A stretch of 64,000 bases of DNA from Onchidella celtica (taxonomy: Eukaryota; Mollusca; Gastropoda; Systellommatophora; Onchidiidae): the NCBI GenBank assembly GCA_963931925.1, contig OZ007569.1, forward strand, positions 27,072,524-27,136,523, given 5' to 3'. Numbering within the stretch: position 1 is the first letter of the stretch; each line of letters begins with the position of its first letter. This document shows, piece by piece, positions 23,966-38,900 of the stretch. The position numbers and the translations under genes are program-made. The notes below the pieces were generated by a model. It did not search any database. It was not told the origin of the DNA and worked only from the letters and a program-made list of their open reading frames with translations.

Positions 23966-26900
23966 CTGATAGGAAAGAATGTACAATTTTTCATTATTTT
24001 ATGTTACTCCAGAAATAAATTAACATTGAAGCTGACAATCAATTCATTATATAGTTACCTCAGTTGCTAATTTTAGCAGCACACATAAATACGCAAAAAT
24101 ATTGAAGTGACTGAGCACAGTGATACAAAGTTAAACACAACTACCTAGCAGGCATATCGCATAAGGTACACTGCTCACTACAGCCCCTTGACTGTGCTTG
24201 AATCCTCCATTGATCTATGAAAAAGTGTTTCACCACACCACATGAAAATAGATCCATGACTTCCTTCAATATAAAAGGTGATGATGAACAGGGTTGCCAG
24301 CAATTACCAGTGGTGCCAACTGAGGTCCACTTTTCGGGGATGCCCAAGTAAGGGGCGAATTGCATTTGTAGCAGGCTGCGAGGCAACACCTCCCCCCCTC
24401 CAAGTTACATAATATGGTCAAATCAAATAAACTGCATAAAAGTGAGTAATAATTCTGTAATGGAAATTGCATTTTACAACCTATATTAATATGTACTTGG
24501 GTCTGCACCTTTGTTGGCTGTGTTCATTATCCTAGGTTACGAAAATTACGAATGTGCATACACTTGGGCAAAATATGTTTCAACAGTTGTTTTAACATAC
24601 CGCACTGTAATACATGAACAGAGTAGGTTATTATTTTTATACCCTATATAATTCTGGCGGTATCATACACAGCTGTATCTTCTGGAAGATGGGGTGGGCT
24701 GTGAAAAATTGCATACTACTTCTTTGTCTTTTGCTTTTTATTTTGACCCATATTGACAGAATTTGTATAGTCAAGTAGATCTATGTGGCATTTAGGGATA
24801 TGCAAGACAAAAACATAGGCTTAAACTTTTAATTATCGGACTATTATACATAACTGTAGATCTATTCTTTCAATGGATTGGTCATACAATGTATTAATAA
24901 ATGTGTATGCTGAAAGTTATGTATACTCTAAGTCATCACAAGTCTGAAGGCTTCCGAGTTTATCATGTCATATGCCCGCATGGCAAGACCTAAGCGGCAG
25001 CTGAATACGCTAAAGTTGAAACTGGGGTTATGATGAGAGCAGTTAAGTGGCAACCCCAATTTTCCTTAATTTTTTTCTTAAGTGCTGCACTTTCTTTATG
25101 GGCCAAAACACTAGAAATTTCTTCCTTCGAAACACGAAATTCCCTGCTGGAGTAGATCTACCGATGTCTAATTCACTTTGCACGGAAATTGCTGCATTTC
25201 TTGGGCCACTTTGAAAAACTGCCATTCTTGTCCTACTTAGACTTGTCTGTACTTTTCGTTCATCATTTGGACATAAAAATTGATGATAACATAGCTACCT
25301 CTGTGAAGAAATGAGCCGGCAAATGAAGAACATGGTTGAATGTCGAGTGGAATCAGCCGTCGCAGTGGCACAATGAAGCGAGCCCGTTATGAGGGAGGAC
25401 ACCTATTTGCGAGTTTTCAATGGCTGAAGAGGTACACAGTAGTTAAAAGATTACGACTAAATGACCTTTGACCTCTGTGCTCGGTAATACATTGCGATTA
25501 GGTCCAGCGCAGTTCAAGAAAGCAGCGACCAACGAAGTGACTAGATTCTATATCTAGTTGAATAACCAGTGGCGGCCAATCTTTCTAGAGGAGCTTGTGA
25601 AAATGTCGGGAACTCCCGGCTCCAAGTTGAAATTCCGGACATGCTGGCAACCCTGGATGAAGTATTTTTGAGCTTTCAAAATATCATTTAAAACTGATGT
25701 GAGTCAAAATAAAGAAAAAAGTGTGTGGGTGGGTGGTGGTGGTATAGGAAGTTCCAAAAGAATTCTGTGAGTGTGGAATTAAGATACTTACGAAACTGAT
25801 CCAAAAAGAATTTCAGCTTTCCACTGAAACCGAACACGGGGATAGGTATTGGAAGTAACTGTAGTCTCTAGCTGGATTTTTTGCCTGGTTTTTCTGTCTG
25901 AGACTATGAACGCCAATCTGGAGTGAAAATTTTTTTTTAAAGTAAAATTTTCAGCATGGATGACAACTACCCCCCCCCCCCCCAAAAAAAAACAACAGCA
26001 AAAAAAGAGCTTCAAGATGTTGGCCCTACCAAGAAATACAATAAGTTATAACATGGATTAGAAATCTGTATTGAACTAGTCTTAAAACACTCTGCACAGA
26101 CGATAAATTTCCTTGTTTATGAAACCCAAGACGTGTGAGTTATTACTCCATATAATAGTCTATAGGCTACCGGAACCCCCCATCCCCTCCCCTGCGGGGG
26201 ATTGACCAGTATGATTTTCAGTTAGCTTGATGTGTAAGCATGTGTAATTCACTTGTTTGCCAATTTTAAAGTGTCATCTTGTATGAGTTACGGACCCTTG
26301 AACATATGCGGTTGTGCCCCTTTTTAATAATTAAGGGGTGATCTTTAAAAAAAATTATTTTCATGCTTAATATTGCATCCACATCATTCAAAATTTACAC
26401 ACAGTTTATAAAGTGGCCCATATTCAAAATAAATTTAAAAAACTATCAGGTATTTTCCATTTGGAATTGAAAATAGAACTAACATGTTGGCCGGCTGAGG
26501 TAAATCAGTTTTCTGACACACTGCTCTTCCATACCTCACACAGTCAAACTGACTAAAACCATGTTAAAAGCCTTAAAAGGAGCATTCCAATCAATGACAA
26601 AACAATGCACATGATACATGAACTTCAAAATCTTATTCAGTAACTCAGTTATGTAGCCAAGCATCACTAAAAGACAGTAAGTCAAATGTAGAGATGAGAA
26701 CGTTTTTCAAGAAAAACAAAATAGAGGAACATTGGTCATTTCCCTATCTTCCTCTTCTCCTTCCCATTTTCTGTTAATCTCTCTTTGACCAAAATTTGAG
26801 CTTCCACCATGTCAATCACTTTTAACCCTACAACCATCTTCTTCCCTCACATGCATACAGCACCAACTCCCAATATCTACTTCCCCTCCCTTACATTCTG

Positions 26901-29900
26901 CAACCACCCCAAATAGATAAGGTTTTACCCATACCCTCATACAATATATGCTGACACATTGATAAGAAAATAAACATAAGTTGTACAGCACAAATTCCAA
27001 TCCCCTCATACAAAACTTAAGGTTAATTGATAACACAGTGCACATAAGTCAATTTTTTGTACACAATGACCCGTACCGGTAGTACGCCTATTATAACCAT
27101 TCCTACACATAATACATGTACATGCTGCTGTATTGATGGAACAATGCCCCGGCAAAAGAACCACAAGAAAATCAGCGCAACAGATTCTTGCTGAATCAGG
27201 CCTAGGTTCCACACTACTTTTCAGGACATTTAATGCTGGCTCTTCCTTGAGGTTTAAGTAACATGGTTCCAGTTCTGGAGGAGTATACTTGAGAGATCTT
27301 CTTTTAGACTTTGTTATACTGCTGCATTTATGAGATTTTGTATTTGAAATGTTTGAACTGCTGGGAGAGTCACTGAGTTCTTGAATGATTATTCCATGGG
27401 TTGAATGTGTTGTTGTTGCGCCAGAGGGAGTTTCTCCATTTAGGTCAAAGTTATCCCAGCAAAAATGTAACAAAGACTTTGCCTGTGGGTCAACTGACAC
27501 TGGGAGAATACATTTGCTCTCTGTGATGCTGTCACACATTGCTGTTTCCAGTTCTAACAAACTTGAGTAGGAAATAGAATGTCCAAAACAGTTCAGAATG
27601 TTAATGATAGTAGAACTTCCTGTCAAGTGACGGATTGTCATTCCTAAAAGAAGGTGTTTTGGAAGCTTCCACTGACCGTTGGAAACAATGTAACAGATGT
27701 CCTGGCTTACAGAATTAACCAATCTCTCACTACAACTGCTTGGCGATGTAAGTCTTTCACAAAAGAGATGAAGAGAAAATGTGTGAGCAAATCTGGTAAC
27801 ATTAGCTGATCTGCTGAGGGTGGCCATGTCATGTCTTCAACACTGTTGCTTGCATCCACAATTTTTCTTCCAAGTATCATAGCTGCTTCTTCAATTCTGT
27901 GTTCATCAGAAGACACTGCTTCAAATGCTGCTTCGACGGCAAGACCTTTTGGAAGGTCTGTTGCATAAACAAGTTCGCTTAAGTAGTTTGGCTGCCAAAA
28001 TTGTAGTTTTTTACCAAAGGTTTTTGTTAATTTTCCCTTCAATTTGTCAGTTTTATAGTTTGGATATGCATCTTCATGAGCACTACCTTGACTGTCAGAG
28101 GTACACTCACTTTCATCTTGCCTCTCTCTCTCAGTTCTTATAAATCTCCGTCTGCATGATTCATGATAGTGAGCTTCATTTGCTACGAAACAGTAGGCTT
28201 CAGTGAGTCCTATCAATCTGGTGTCTAGATTACGTTATGCTGCTTCTTAAATTGATTCTTTTGCTACGTCTGTAATACATTTCATTAGTTTTTCTTTCTT
28301 CCGTTTCACATACTTTGATTTCTTCTGACATATGATACATTCATCTTTAGGAAATAGTGTTCCTGTTGCCAGAGATCTTTTCTTCCCTATAGATGGTTCA
28401 TCCTCCGTGGCAATCTCTGCTTTTCGTTTTCTCAGGTATTTAACATTGGTAAAAGCTTGGTAGCATACTCGATGGTAGCCATGATTTATGGGGTTGAATA
28501 CTTCAGGGATACTTTCACAAATATGTTGTAGTAGTTCTTTATCATCTGAAGCAACCTTTCTCATCTGAGCAACTTGCTGAATCCTATTCCAGCCACAGCT
28601 AGCCAATGTCCTGATTGCCCCAAAATTCTTCAGTCTATCATTGTGCACAGTACATGTTATTCTTTCTTTAGCCTCCTTCTGTCTTGCTTTTTTAATTGGA
28701 CAGGTTTTTCATTGGCCATGATTAAATTTCATTCAAAAGATCATTGCATGCAAAATACAAGAGAAAAATACTTTAGTATCCCAAGCAAACATGAATTACT
28801 CCAAATGTTGAATAGAAACTGAATAAGTATTAAAAAGTTTAATTAAACATCCTTTGGCTATAAAGTGCATCATGTAATAAAATTTTGTAATTTCTAGTCC
28901 TTATTAATCTTTTGCCCTATCTGATCTTTATAAAGTCTAAAAGTGTGAATTAAAACATTATTTGGTCCCCTCTCATGATATTTCTTCAGCTATGTTTTGA
29001 AATTTTGCAAATTGAACAAAACATGATCATTTATGCTCTGTATCAATACAAGTGTACAAATTTAAACAGTTCTAAAGGCATACACTGGTTGTTATGAATG
29101 TTTGCTATTATAGAAAATTGTATTAAAGCTAGTTTTCGTAATTATACTTTATCTTTTTGACGGTTTTCTATCCTCCACCCCTAAATTAAGAAATACGCAA
29201 CTCAGTACATTTCAGGGGCATTATCTCATAGAAAGCTACACTTTCAAAATGGCAAACAAGTTGATTCCAACTACCTAATGGGTGAAGAATTCAGAAATAA
29301 TAGTGGCAAATCCCCCGCATGGGGGGGGGGGGGGGGGGGTTTTTTTTCGCTCACTGGCCCACAGACTATAACCTTTGAGTACATTATTTTCTAAATTGTG
29401 ACTGTACCCGGAGAAACGTTGAGAATACTCAAATTTATGGAAGCACATGAAAAACCATGAACAAGAAAGTTTTGAATCTCTGACACCAGTCAGTGCTTCT
29501 AAGATTCAGTTTGAAAAAGCTGTCGTCAAATCAACATGAACAGTGCCTACTAAGCACATACATGTACTGTGAATGTTATAGAGAAATCAACACAAACTCA
29601 CTTGTTTCCACTGATGGACAACTGGTGTTTCAGATGAGCTAATTTTAGTTCTGAACAGAGGTGTCGATTGTCACAGACAATGGCTGATACACTTTCCAGC
29701 AGCTGCAATGTTCAAAACAAATTAACTAACCAATTCTCAAATTTAAACCCAGACTTTTTCATTTGCTGGCACATTGTACTTGGTTTCACAATACAACCAC
29801 TGTAAGAGATCAGTGGTCTGCACAATGACCTTACATCTTTTGTAGTACTGAAACAGCTGTACAACAAGCTAAAAAATGTCTTTTTTTTTTTCTTTCCAAT

Positions 29901-32900
29901 TGTCTTTGTATTGATGGATTTTAGACTTTCTAGACGTATGCAGATGGGGTCTTCCAGCACCTTTAAGTTAACATGTGGTTCTCTCTTGATTTTTTTGCTT
30001 AAATGGAAAGAAGGATGCATGGCAGTGTTCACTAGTTTTTTTTCTCTGTAAGTGTAATGTAATCATAAAATAAGAATTCTCAAATAATAGGATTACTGTA
30101 AAAAGCGTGCACATTTTCCATCACTTATTTTTGGGCAGTAAATTCACATGCAAATAGATAACATGGAGCTGATAAGAAAGAGAAAAGATCCTGAAGGAGC
30201 TATACTAGTGTTAAATTACAACTGTTTTACAATTAACATAGTACCTGATTTATTTGACTGTAGTCTTTGTAAGTTTCTTGCAACTGTTCACAGTCTATGC
30301 TGGACACTGTCAAGTCATGTCCTAATTTTGCCCATGGTTTGCTTTTGGCTGCAAAATTAATATAAAAAAATTAGGAATTTGAGAACAGTTGTTTTCCAAT
30401 TCTACCATGCTTCCATACATGGTTCTGAAAAGGCATAAATGGAACAGTCTCAGCCCATCAAAATCACATTCGATTCTTATACATAAGAGGGAAAAGCTGT
30501 CTCACCACGGTTAAGGGTTATTGTCTGAACTTAGACCCATTCCCATTTTATTTTCATTTACTCCATTCAATCAGAACATATTTCAATGAATTGAGGCATC
30601 CGGTGTTGTCAAGAATAAACCTTCTTCCACTTTCTTTCTCAGGGAGATTCCATGAAGTCGGTTTGCCCCATTGTCCAAGTTCAAAAGATAAAAGTCGTGA
30701 TTTAATAAAGGTAATCAACATTTGTATACTTTAGGTTGTGGAGTAATTGTTTGCTGAGTATTCACCAATCATTTTCCCGTTCCAGGTGAAAGCACATCTT
30801 GAAAGACGGTCTTATTTTGAAGCCAAAAATGGACAATAAGCAGGGCTCCCACTCAACTGAAAAAAAAACCCATCTGAAATCTATGCGCGGCGCCTATGCG
30901 GAGCGTAAATTTGAAATGATTGACCATATTCTGTGCATAAATTTGATATAATGGACCATACATTACACCTACACACAGAAATACACAACAAAATACTTAA
31001 ATAATAGTAATAAATGGACATCGGAAAAATTACCGTTGATCTCTTCCACCGCAGATTTCCGCGGAAGAGTGGGAGCCCTGATAAGCAAGGATGAATTGAA
31101 TCAGAGAAATATATACTTTGTTGAGAAATACGCACTTTAGTATCTGTAAAATATCAATGATCACTTTATGATCTGAGTATAAATTGTAACTTGCATAAAA
31201 ATATCCCAGTTTATATTTCTAACAGTTTAGTCAGTTTTCTTCTAACGGTTTAGTCAGTAACTGGTACCAAGCAGTAGCAAGTCCTGAAATATATAAAATA
31301 TTGACATGGGTGAAAGCAAATGAAGGTTCAGAAACCTGAAAATAAAAATTTGCGAAGGGTCTATTCCTGAAACTGTCGATGAAATAAAGGCTGGCAATAA
31401 AACAATAGTAAATGACATCACCAGGTAATCTTCAGATGCTCACCGACTCAGTCTGAACCACAAAAGTGTGAGTCAGTCAGGCCTACTTTAGTACTGCATT
31501 GTATTACACATGGTCATCCAAGAGACCTGTTCCTCAGACAAAGCCTGCATCATGTATGCTGTCACCACAGGCTTGTAGTACATATAGTACTACTATGTCT
31601 CGAGTACTATAGTCTGTTCACCGAGGCATGATCGCAGAAAACTGCTCGTAGCGTTGCAACCATTGATGAAATTTGAATGTAATTTGGCGTGAAGTCTTAG
31701 GTTTGTGATGACCCTAACCCAGATTTTTTGCCCCCGAATTATTCAGTGCCAATATATGTTTATTTGCGGTATATAAATAAAGAGAGCACCAACAAGGGTA
31801 AACATTTAGGTGGTTTACTGTAATAATTTAACAAATGGTTTTGAGCTCCACTAAAATGTGGTACAGCACGTGATTAAAGTGAGTTTAAAAACAAACTCTC
31901 GTGATTGTTCACTGGTAGGCCAACACAGAGTCAGAGACGTTGTCACAGATCTTTCAATTTCAGAATTCCTTCCATCGTGGATTTAACCACTAGATATGCA
32001 ATGCGCCCAGAGTCGCCCGCGACGGTTCATTGGCAAATCGCCCGTAATCGCCAGCTAGGTCTACGTTGTTTTTAGTCAACCTTGTGGACCATAATAAGCA
32101 TGGATTATAATGGAGAAGACATTTCCGGTGTAATATAAAGGCTCTACTTCCTTTTGCTTTTTACCGGAACCAAATATGTGGAGACAGCTGTTGCTACGAC
32201 ATTAGTGAAAATGGCCTTCAATTTTCTGAAGTTTGGTGGCGTCAGGTGATTTTCATCAAGATAATGAAGACATTTCTACCTCTGTAGATCTAGATGAAGG
32301 GGAAGATAGTGAAAGTGATGTAGAACTTGATTTAGATGATCCCCATAGACCTAGATCTACTCCTGATATAGGCCTAGACAGTGATAGATCTAGATCTAGA
32401 GTCTAGATCTAGTGAAGATGAGAGTGAGCCAGAGGAGGCTGATTTTAAGTTCAGAAATTTTTTGACAATCAAAATGCAAGCAAAATGCATAATGCATGGT
32501 ATCAATGGAAAGGTCATTCAATTCTGGATTTTTAAAGATTTATTTTATTAAAATTGATAAAGAAATAAGGAAGTGATGACCTTTTCATTGCCACCAATCA
32601 CAAAGTCATTTAGGGTTATTTTCCTTGATGGTGATTCCAAGGAAGGTTTTTGGCCTGTGGGCTGCCAATCTAGTGGTTAAACATCCAAATCAATATGATG
32701 CGGAACATTGGAGAACAAGACCTTCAAACTGTCAGACATCCAAAATCTAACTCATGCAGCATTGAAAACAGTCGCTGCAGAATTTTTCTCCAAGTGAGAG
32801 GACCATGTATCGCGGTTGGAGGAAGAATACTGGCAAAACGAGGGCCTTCATTTTATTCAACCGAATATCGTCATCAATCCAATGGAGACATCTGACTCAG

Positions 32901-35900
32901 AAAGTGACTGAGATGATAAAACATTAAAAAACATCGAAAAGTGCTTGCCTGTTTTGAAATAAAAAAACAACACCTTTTTAGGGCTAACCTTTCTAATGGG
33001 CCTAAGGTTGTCCCAAGTCCGCAGCCTGATAATTGTACCCACAAGACCATGCTCTTGCAATGACAGGGACTCAGAGGGGAAAGGGTGGTCATATCTCGAT
33101 ATGTATATTGTCATAAACGAGATGAGTCGGGGTATGGGGGACTACAGCTCTCCGACTCACACTCGGACTATCATACAAAATAAACAAAGCAACACGAGAA
33201 TAACTTTCGGTCAGGCCTGAAGGGACACATAAATATATTATAAATTTGACTGCATATTAAAAGAATTATAGGTATTGCATTCAAGACAGCAACTGCAGAA
33301 ATTCAAACCACCTACATAAGTAGGATATAGAAAATATCTTAGTATTCCCTCTTCAATGGCGACGGCAAAAACTACGGTTTCCTAATGGGGAAAACCAGTA
33401 TGGACAATTTCAAATCATTCAGTCTCGATAACGTACACAGGAATAGCACATAAATCATCAAATGAATGACTGGTTCACAATGCACAGAAGCGCTCACTAA
33501 ACAATTTCGATCTAATAAGCTAACTGTAATTGCTAGACAATTCCACTCTAAGAATTCCACATGTGAATATTAAACGCAGCTCAGCTTAAGAGCACAAATA
33601 AATAATCCACTAACAACAGCTATCCTAGTATTCCTATGTTCTGGTCTCCCGTCACGATAGTTGACGGAAAGCTGCAACAGTTCCTGGCATATACACACTG
33701 TATGTTCACGCTCACTATTACCTCGCTCGCATATCCAGGCGAGCGAGAATTCTGACTATGGCTGTATGCACACTCAAGCCTGGTGCATCGAGACTCCGTC
33801 ACTGCAAGTTCTTAACACAGTGTGAGCTCCTTTTGACTGTCTTCTCCTACTCAGGTGGGAGACCACCGTGATCCCTCATTCTTGCCAATGCCAAGTAATA
33901 TGAATCCGCTGGGAAATGGGGCGTGTTTGATTTTATGCCCCTGGAGGTTGCTATGGGGTCTCTCCTCTCATTGGTCGACCCGGTCCTAACTACGACATAA
34001 CAAGTTTGTCCTACTATTAACCCTCACTGCTCTCTTCGTTAAAGTTCTACCCACAAACCAAAACCTATATTCACAAATTCTACCTTCCTAGCTGCTAAAT
34101 TAGGAAAATCTCACACACTAGCCAAAGTTAAAAGGTTAACTTATATTTACAAAATCGTGCCCCCACATATACACTACTTAACCCCCCGAAAAACACCTCA
34201 CTCATCCACGTTCCACGGACCTGAAGTCCATGAACTTGTTAACATTTTTCCTAACCCAGTTAATGAAGGTCATCAGCTAAAACATTCCATGCTCGCCAAA
34301 ATTAGACAGCTCATGGACTGACAAAAAAAACAACTCACCACACAGCTCGTGACACATGTCTCACAGCTTAATACAGATTGGAAAGCCTAGATACTTTACA
34401 AACTTTATTTTTCATAGAATGTTACCGTTTAGCATAACTAGAAGGCTGTTTTCAATTGATAAGTAATGAATCTGTGGTAGCTTTATCTTACAGGAAAGGA
34501 ACAATAAATGCATTTACATGTCAAGCAAACCTCAAGTCCGTAATGTGATGCTACGCCACTGCAATTCACCACAGATTTTTACTATATTTATGAATTTAGA
34601 TCAACTACAGGGAAATGAGAAGTGACAGATCATACTGGAACACGCATACACTGTAAACACCTATAAGTTTGAGGCCTATGCAATTGAAAACAAAGAAAAG
34701 ATCAAAGGAATTCGCCGCTTTGAAAGAACGGTGCTGTGCACAGACTTCAAATACACCATTTGTAGGGTCATGATAAATGTAACACTGCATGCAAAAATTC
34801 AGGACGCTGTATTTCGTAACAGCTGAGAAAATCCAACTAAACCATGATCACGCCTCGGTGAACGGACTATAGAACGATGCCTTTGCATGGGCAGTGGAGA
34901 TCACCTGGGTTTAGCTTTGATAGGGTCCATTTCAAAGAAGGTATTACACATCCCAGGGTCATAGTGGCGCAGAAATTTTTGAAAATCGGAGAATATTTTT
35001 TCAGGAATGAAAACCGGAAATCCAGAATAACCCCGACAATTTTCACCCATGTATTGATCACTAATGGAAAATAAGGCCATCATCTCTTGCCTCCCCAGTT
35101 TTAATTTCTTTCTTTCAAATGAAACTGAAACAAGGTCAAAACTTACTCTAAATATGTAATGAAAGGAAAACTGGCTTATGCCTCAAAGTTCAAAACTGTA
35201 TTGCAAATTCTTTCTGAGGAATTTATCATCATTGACTTTTTCTGATAATTTCTTCAATGAATAAAAACTTAAAATAAGATTTTTACCTCCCAGTCTAGAC
35301 CGTAGTGAAATTTTTGAGATCTTTTTCTGTGCATCTCCATTGCCATTTAAGTGAATTTGCAAAATCAGGGTGTCAAAAAGAAAGCCAAACTGAATGATGT
35401 GTTCTGTATTCTTGAGAAAAGTCCATTCTGTCAGACTGCAAATGAAGAATAGAATGAATACAGTGGGTAAAAAGAAATTTAGAAAGATGCTAATCATGAG
35501 ATAGGTATCAAAATTAATATATTTGACCAATTCGAAACTTTTGAAGCTAATTTTTTTTGGAATGTTTGCGCGAACAATCTGTCCAATAAATATGTGTATG
35601 GACCACAACAATTAAAAGTGTAGGGTAAATTAAAAACTTCATGGGCACAAGAAATACTTTGTAAAAAGTGAATAAAATGCAGGTAATAAGACACTTCTCA
35701 GGAAAGTCTGAATACTCTTGCCACTTACTTTCTCATCCATGATAATCGTTCATCAATTTCCTGCTGTTCTGTGTTAATTTTTGTAAGTCTGTCAGCAGCC
35801 TCCTTGTTTGATTTAATCATGTCAGCAACTCTGACATCTAGTTCTTGACACTGTATTTCCATCTGATTCACTTCACTGCAATTAGAAAGATCCGCTAATG

Positions 35901-38900
35901 TTACCTTTCTTCCAAGAGGAGGAAGTATTCAGGAGCAACAACAACAGGTTATTATCATCTCTTTTATCTTGAAGTGTAAAGCCATTGTCGTATAGATTTA
36001 AACTGGTACACTACAAGTGAGACAAAAAAGGCCGTATAAGCACAAAGCAAAGCAATTGTGACCAATATGATTCATTTATATAACTTGACATAACTTGCTT
36101 ACCTCTCAACTTCCCGTAATTCCTGCTGGTGAACTTCAAGCTCTGGATTATAAAATAAAAAAAACACCAAAAAATGAACTGCAAAGAAATGTTATTTCAC
36201 TTGTGGTTGCCTTGGCATGACCAATGTTATTTCAATTAAAATTTTGTACTGTGCCATGTATTATTTGTTGTTAACAGAGTTATACAAAAGTTTTAAGAAA
36301 CCTAAAAAAAACTTCACTTCCAAGACCTGCGTTTCCTAATAACTCTTTCATCAATGTCGTTCATTTTTAAAACTCAAATTATCTTGCTCGCATCAAAGTT
36401 ACAGCATACAGGAGGAACTTAAGCACAAAAAAAATGTACAATATGAAAAAACTTTTTTTCTTCTTCTCCCCATAAAATGAATGACGTTAATGACAAAAAC
36501 AATGGTGGTTAGCACCTCACTACGTTCATGGGCAATAAAAATTCAGTACATTTGAACTCTCTATGTTAAATCCAGACAGCTGAAGACTTGGTTCCTATAA
36601 TGATCAGCAAAATTTAGCTCTTGATGTTATCTGAAACAATTCACATTTGCATACAAGTAAACAATTGGGCTCTATCTGTGGAAATGCATACATAACATGG
36701 CACAGGTGTCTTTACAGTGCTCAAAAGGTTAAAAAAGACCAGTCAGTAACGGTGATGGTAGGATATTACATTCACAATACAAAAAGAATAATCTGTTGAA
36801 TATTCTGAGAAACCACAATTCATGGGTGAATTTTACTGGCACTGAAACAATTTTGACCTCCAGTATTTCAGATCTATGTTTCTTATAGAATGAACGGAAC
36901 ATTGTTGGGCATTTTCCCATGCCAGCTCATGAATTTTGCAAACCCTGTTGCATCATTTTTTGTTTGTTTTTTTGTTGTTAAGATTCCACTTAGCTACTGA
37001 CAATACTCCCTTCATTTTTCTCCATGCATGGAGCGCCAGAAATAGTGGAGCATTGTCAATCATCCTCAGAAAATAATTACTCAATCCTTGAATGCAAGTC
37101 CAGAAAAACATGATTTCACTTACCTCTCTTTTTACCACAAATCACATTAATTTCATGTAAACCTGAAAAAGAAATTTTTAAACAATCCTGTATCATGTGA
37201 AAGCTGCCAACCTCAACGATGATTAATCTCTCACTGACCTTTTTCTGTCCTACAAAGGCATTACTACAAAAATAGTGGAAATTAAAATTTGTCGCAAGGT
37301 CATTCATCAATGAGAATCTTGAAGAATCTTGTGAATCTGACCACAATCAACTCAAAATTCTTTGCTACAACTCTATGCATATGACAAACCTGATTTAACA
37401 AAAGTAATTTCAAAGCATGTTTGCATTCTTTTAATTAAGGAATATAAGGAATAAAAAGAAAGAATTGTAAATTAATTTTATGAGGATAATTACTGCCAGA
37501 GAGCTAATCAGATCAAATTTCAGTATGGAGATACTTTAAAACTCACATTTGTCCACATGATTTGTTAGATCAATAACTTTCTCTGTCTCAGAAATGACTT
37601 GATCTACTTCTGAATCCAATGCTTTCAATGCCAACTGCAAAAACAAAATGAAGAAAAGAATCATGACACAATGGACATCTTACCAAAATAAAATGAAAAG
37701 GTAACTGTTCAGTGCAGAATATCATCTTTTCTGCTCCTTTCATGTAAAAATAATTCTTATTTACATCTGTTCTGGTATGACTTTCAAATGGCATCATTTA
37801 TAGCATAAAAGGTCCACCCAAATATCGTTAATAAAATTTTGAATTGTCTGAGATGAAAGATGTTCAATGCTGCATATGACTGAGGACAGATATTTAACTC
37901 TGCTGCTGAGCAAAATGTAGAAGACTGTATTCACTATCAAGGCTGACTGAAAAACCACTTTGTACAATACAAAGCCAAAACCCAATGAAATGTGAATATG
38001 TCTGGAAGTTTAATAAAAACAAAAGGCAGAGATGCCAACCCGAAGAAATCAAAATGAGGGACAAGAATCATGATTTTGAGGGACAAACCAAGATTTTGAG
38101 GGACACATAGGGGGTCTATGCACGCAACATAAATAATACACTACAAACAAACATTTATTTTAAAACAATCTTGTAAGTCAAGTATGAGAGCCACTCACAC
38201 AATACCTCAAGACAGAATGTGATGTGAAGAGGAGAGAAAGACAGCCAGAAATATGGCTAGTAGAGAGGGCGCTCACAACAGGAAGAGGAATGTGTACGAG
38301 AACTTGAAGTCTTAGAAGTCTATGAAGCTGCATGCTGTACTTTAAAACTAGATCTAGATCTAGATCTCTACTACACTAGATAACTAGATCTTGATCTAGA
38401 GTGTAGATCTAGATTAGATCTACGGGAGGTCTTCCGCCCGCCAGCGCCATAATTTTTACCGCTATTAATTAAGTAAAGCTCACGGTTACACATTGTCACT
38501 GTTATCAATTTAAACTCATAACACATGGAATGGTCAGATGGACCTGGGGGCGTGAGGGTCTAGTCAGTTTGTATCAATGGGCGGTAGTCAGATTGACTAA
38601 TCAGGCGAAAAGGGGCTGGGGTAGTTGTGTTTTCTTGACTGGCGCGAACGGGCGGAAGACCTTCCAGATCTACATCATTTCTGTCTTTGATCGTGAGGCA
38701 ATCTGGAATTTCAGCGTGAGGCCCCCCAAATCCCCAGGGGAAAATGATGTTGAGAACAATCAAGGACATGATGATAGCTTGGATAAAATGCTCAACAAAT
38801 CGTCAGCCTCATAGAGCAAAGCGTCTGTTCGGCTCATTAGCGGAAGTAGCAAGGGCGCACCAAGCCACGTTCCGGAAGTGTGAAACTGAAAGTAAGCCAT

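Noticed and set aside
24141-24389. Open frame with exon-like borders (...GCTAG|gtag) between KNL1 exons Q and R
   Set aside because: Exon Q (phase 2, TC) joins exon R (A first) to give FGSVSSEDV, which matches the KNL1 end; inserting this exon is not needed and adds a Cys-rich stretch foreign to the family.
26812-27045. Cys-containing 77-codon frame at the 3' side of the 27-28.6 kb pseudogene
   Set aside because: Low-complexity and without homologous pattern; the family motifs end before it.
29712-30032. 106-codon frame on - between KNL1 exons O and P
   Set aside because: Exon O joins exon P directly in phase and the possible acceptor at its start gives an early stop; taken as intronic.
34867-35083. 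Overlapping frames on both strands in the KNL1 N-O intron
   Set aside because: No phase-1 acceptor consistent with exon N, and no domain pattern.
35183-35611. 142-codon - frame
   Set aside because: Only 35287-35435 is exonic (KNL1 exon N); the rest is read-through into introns.
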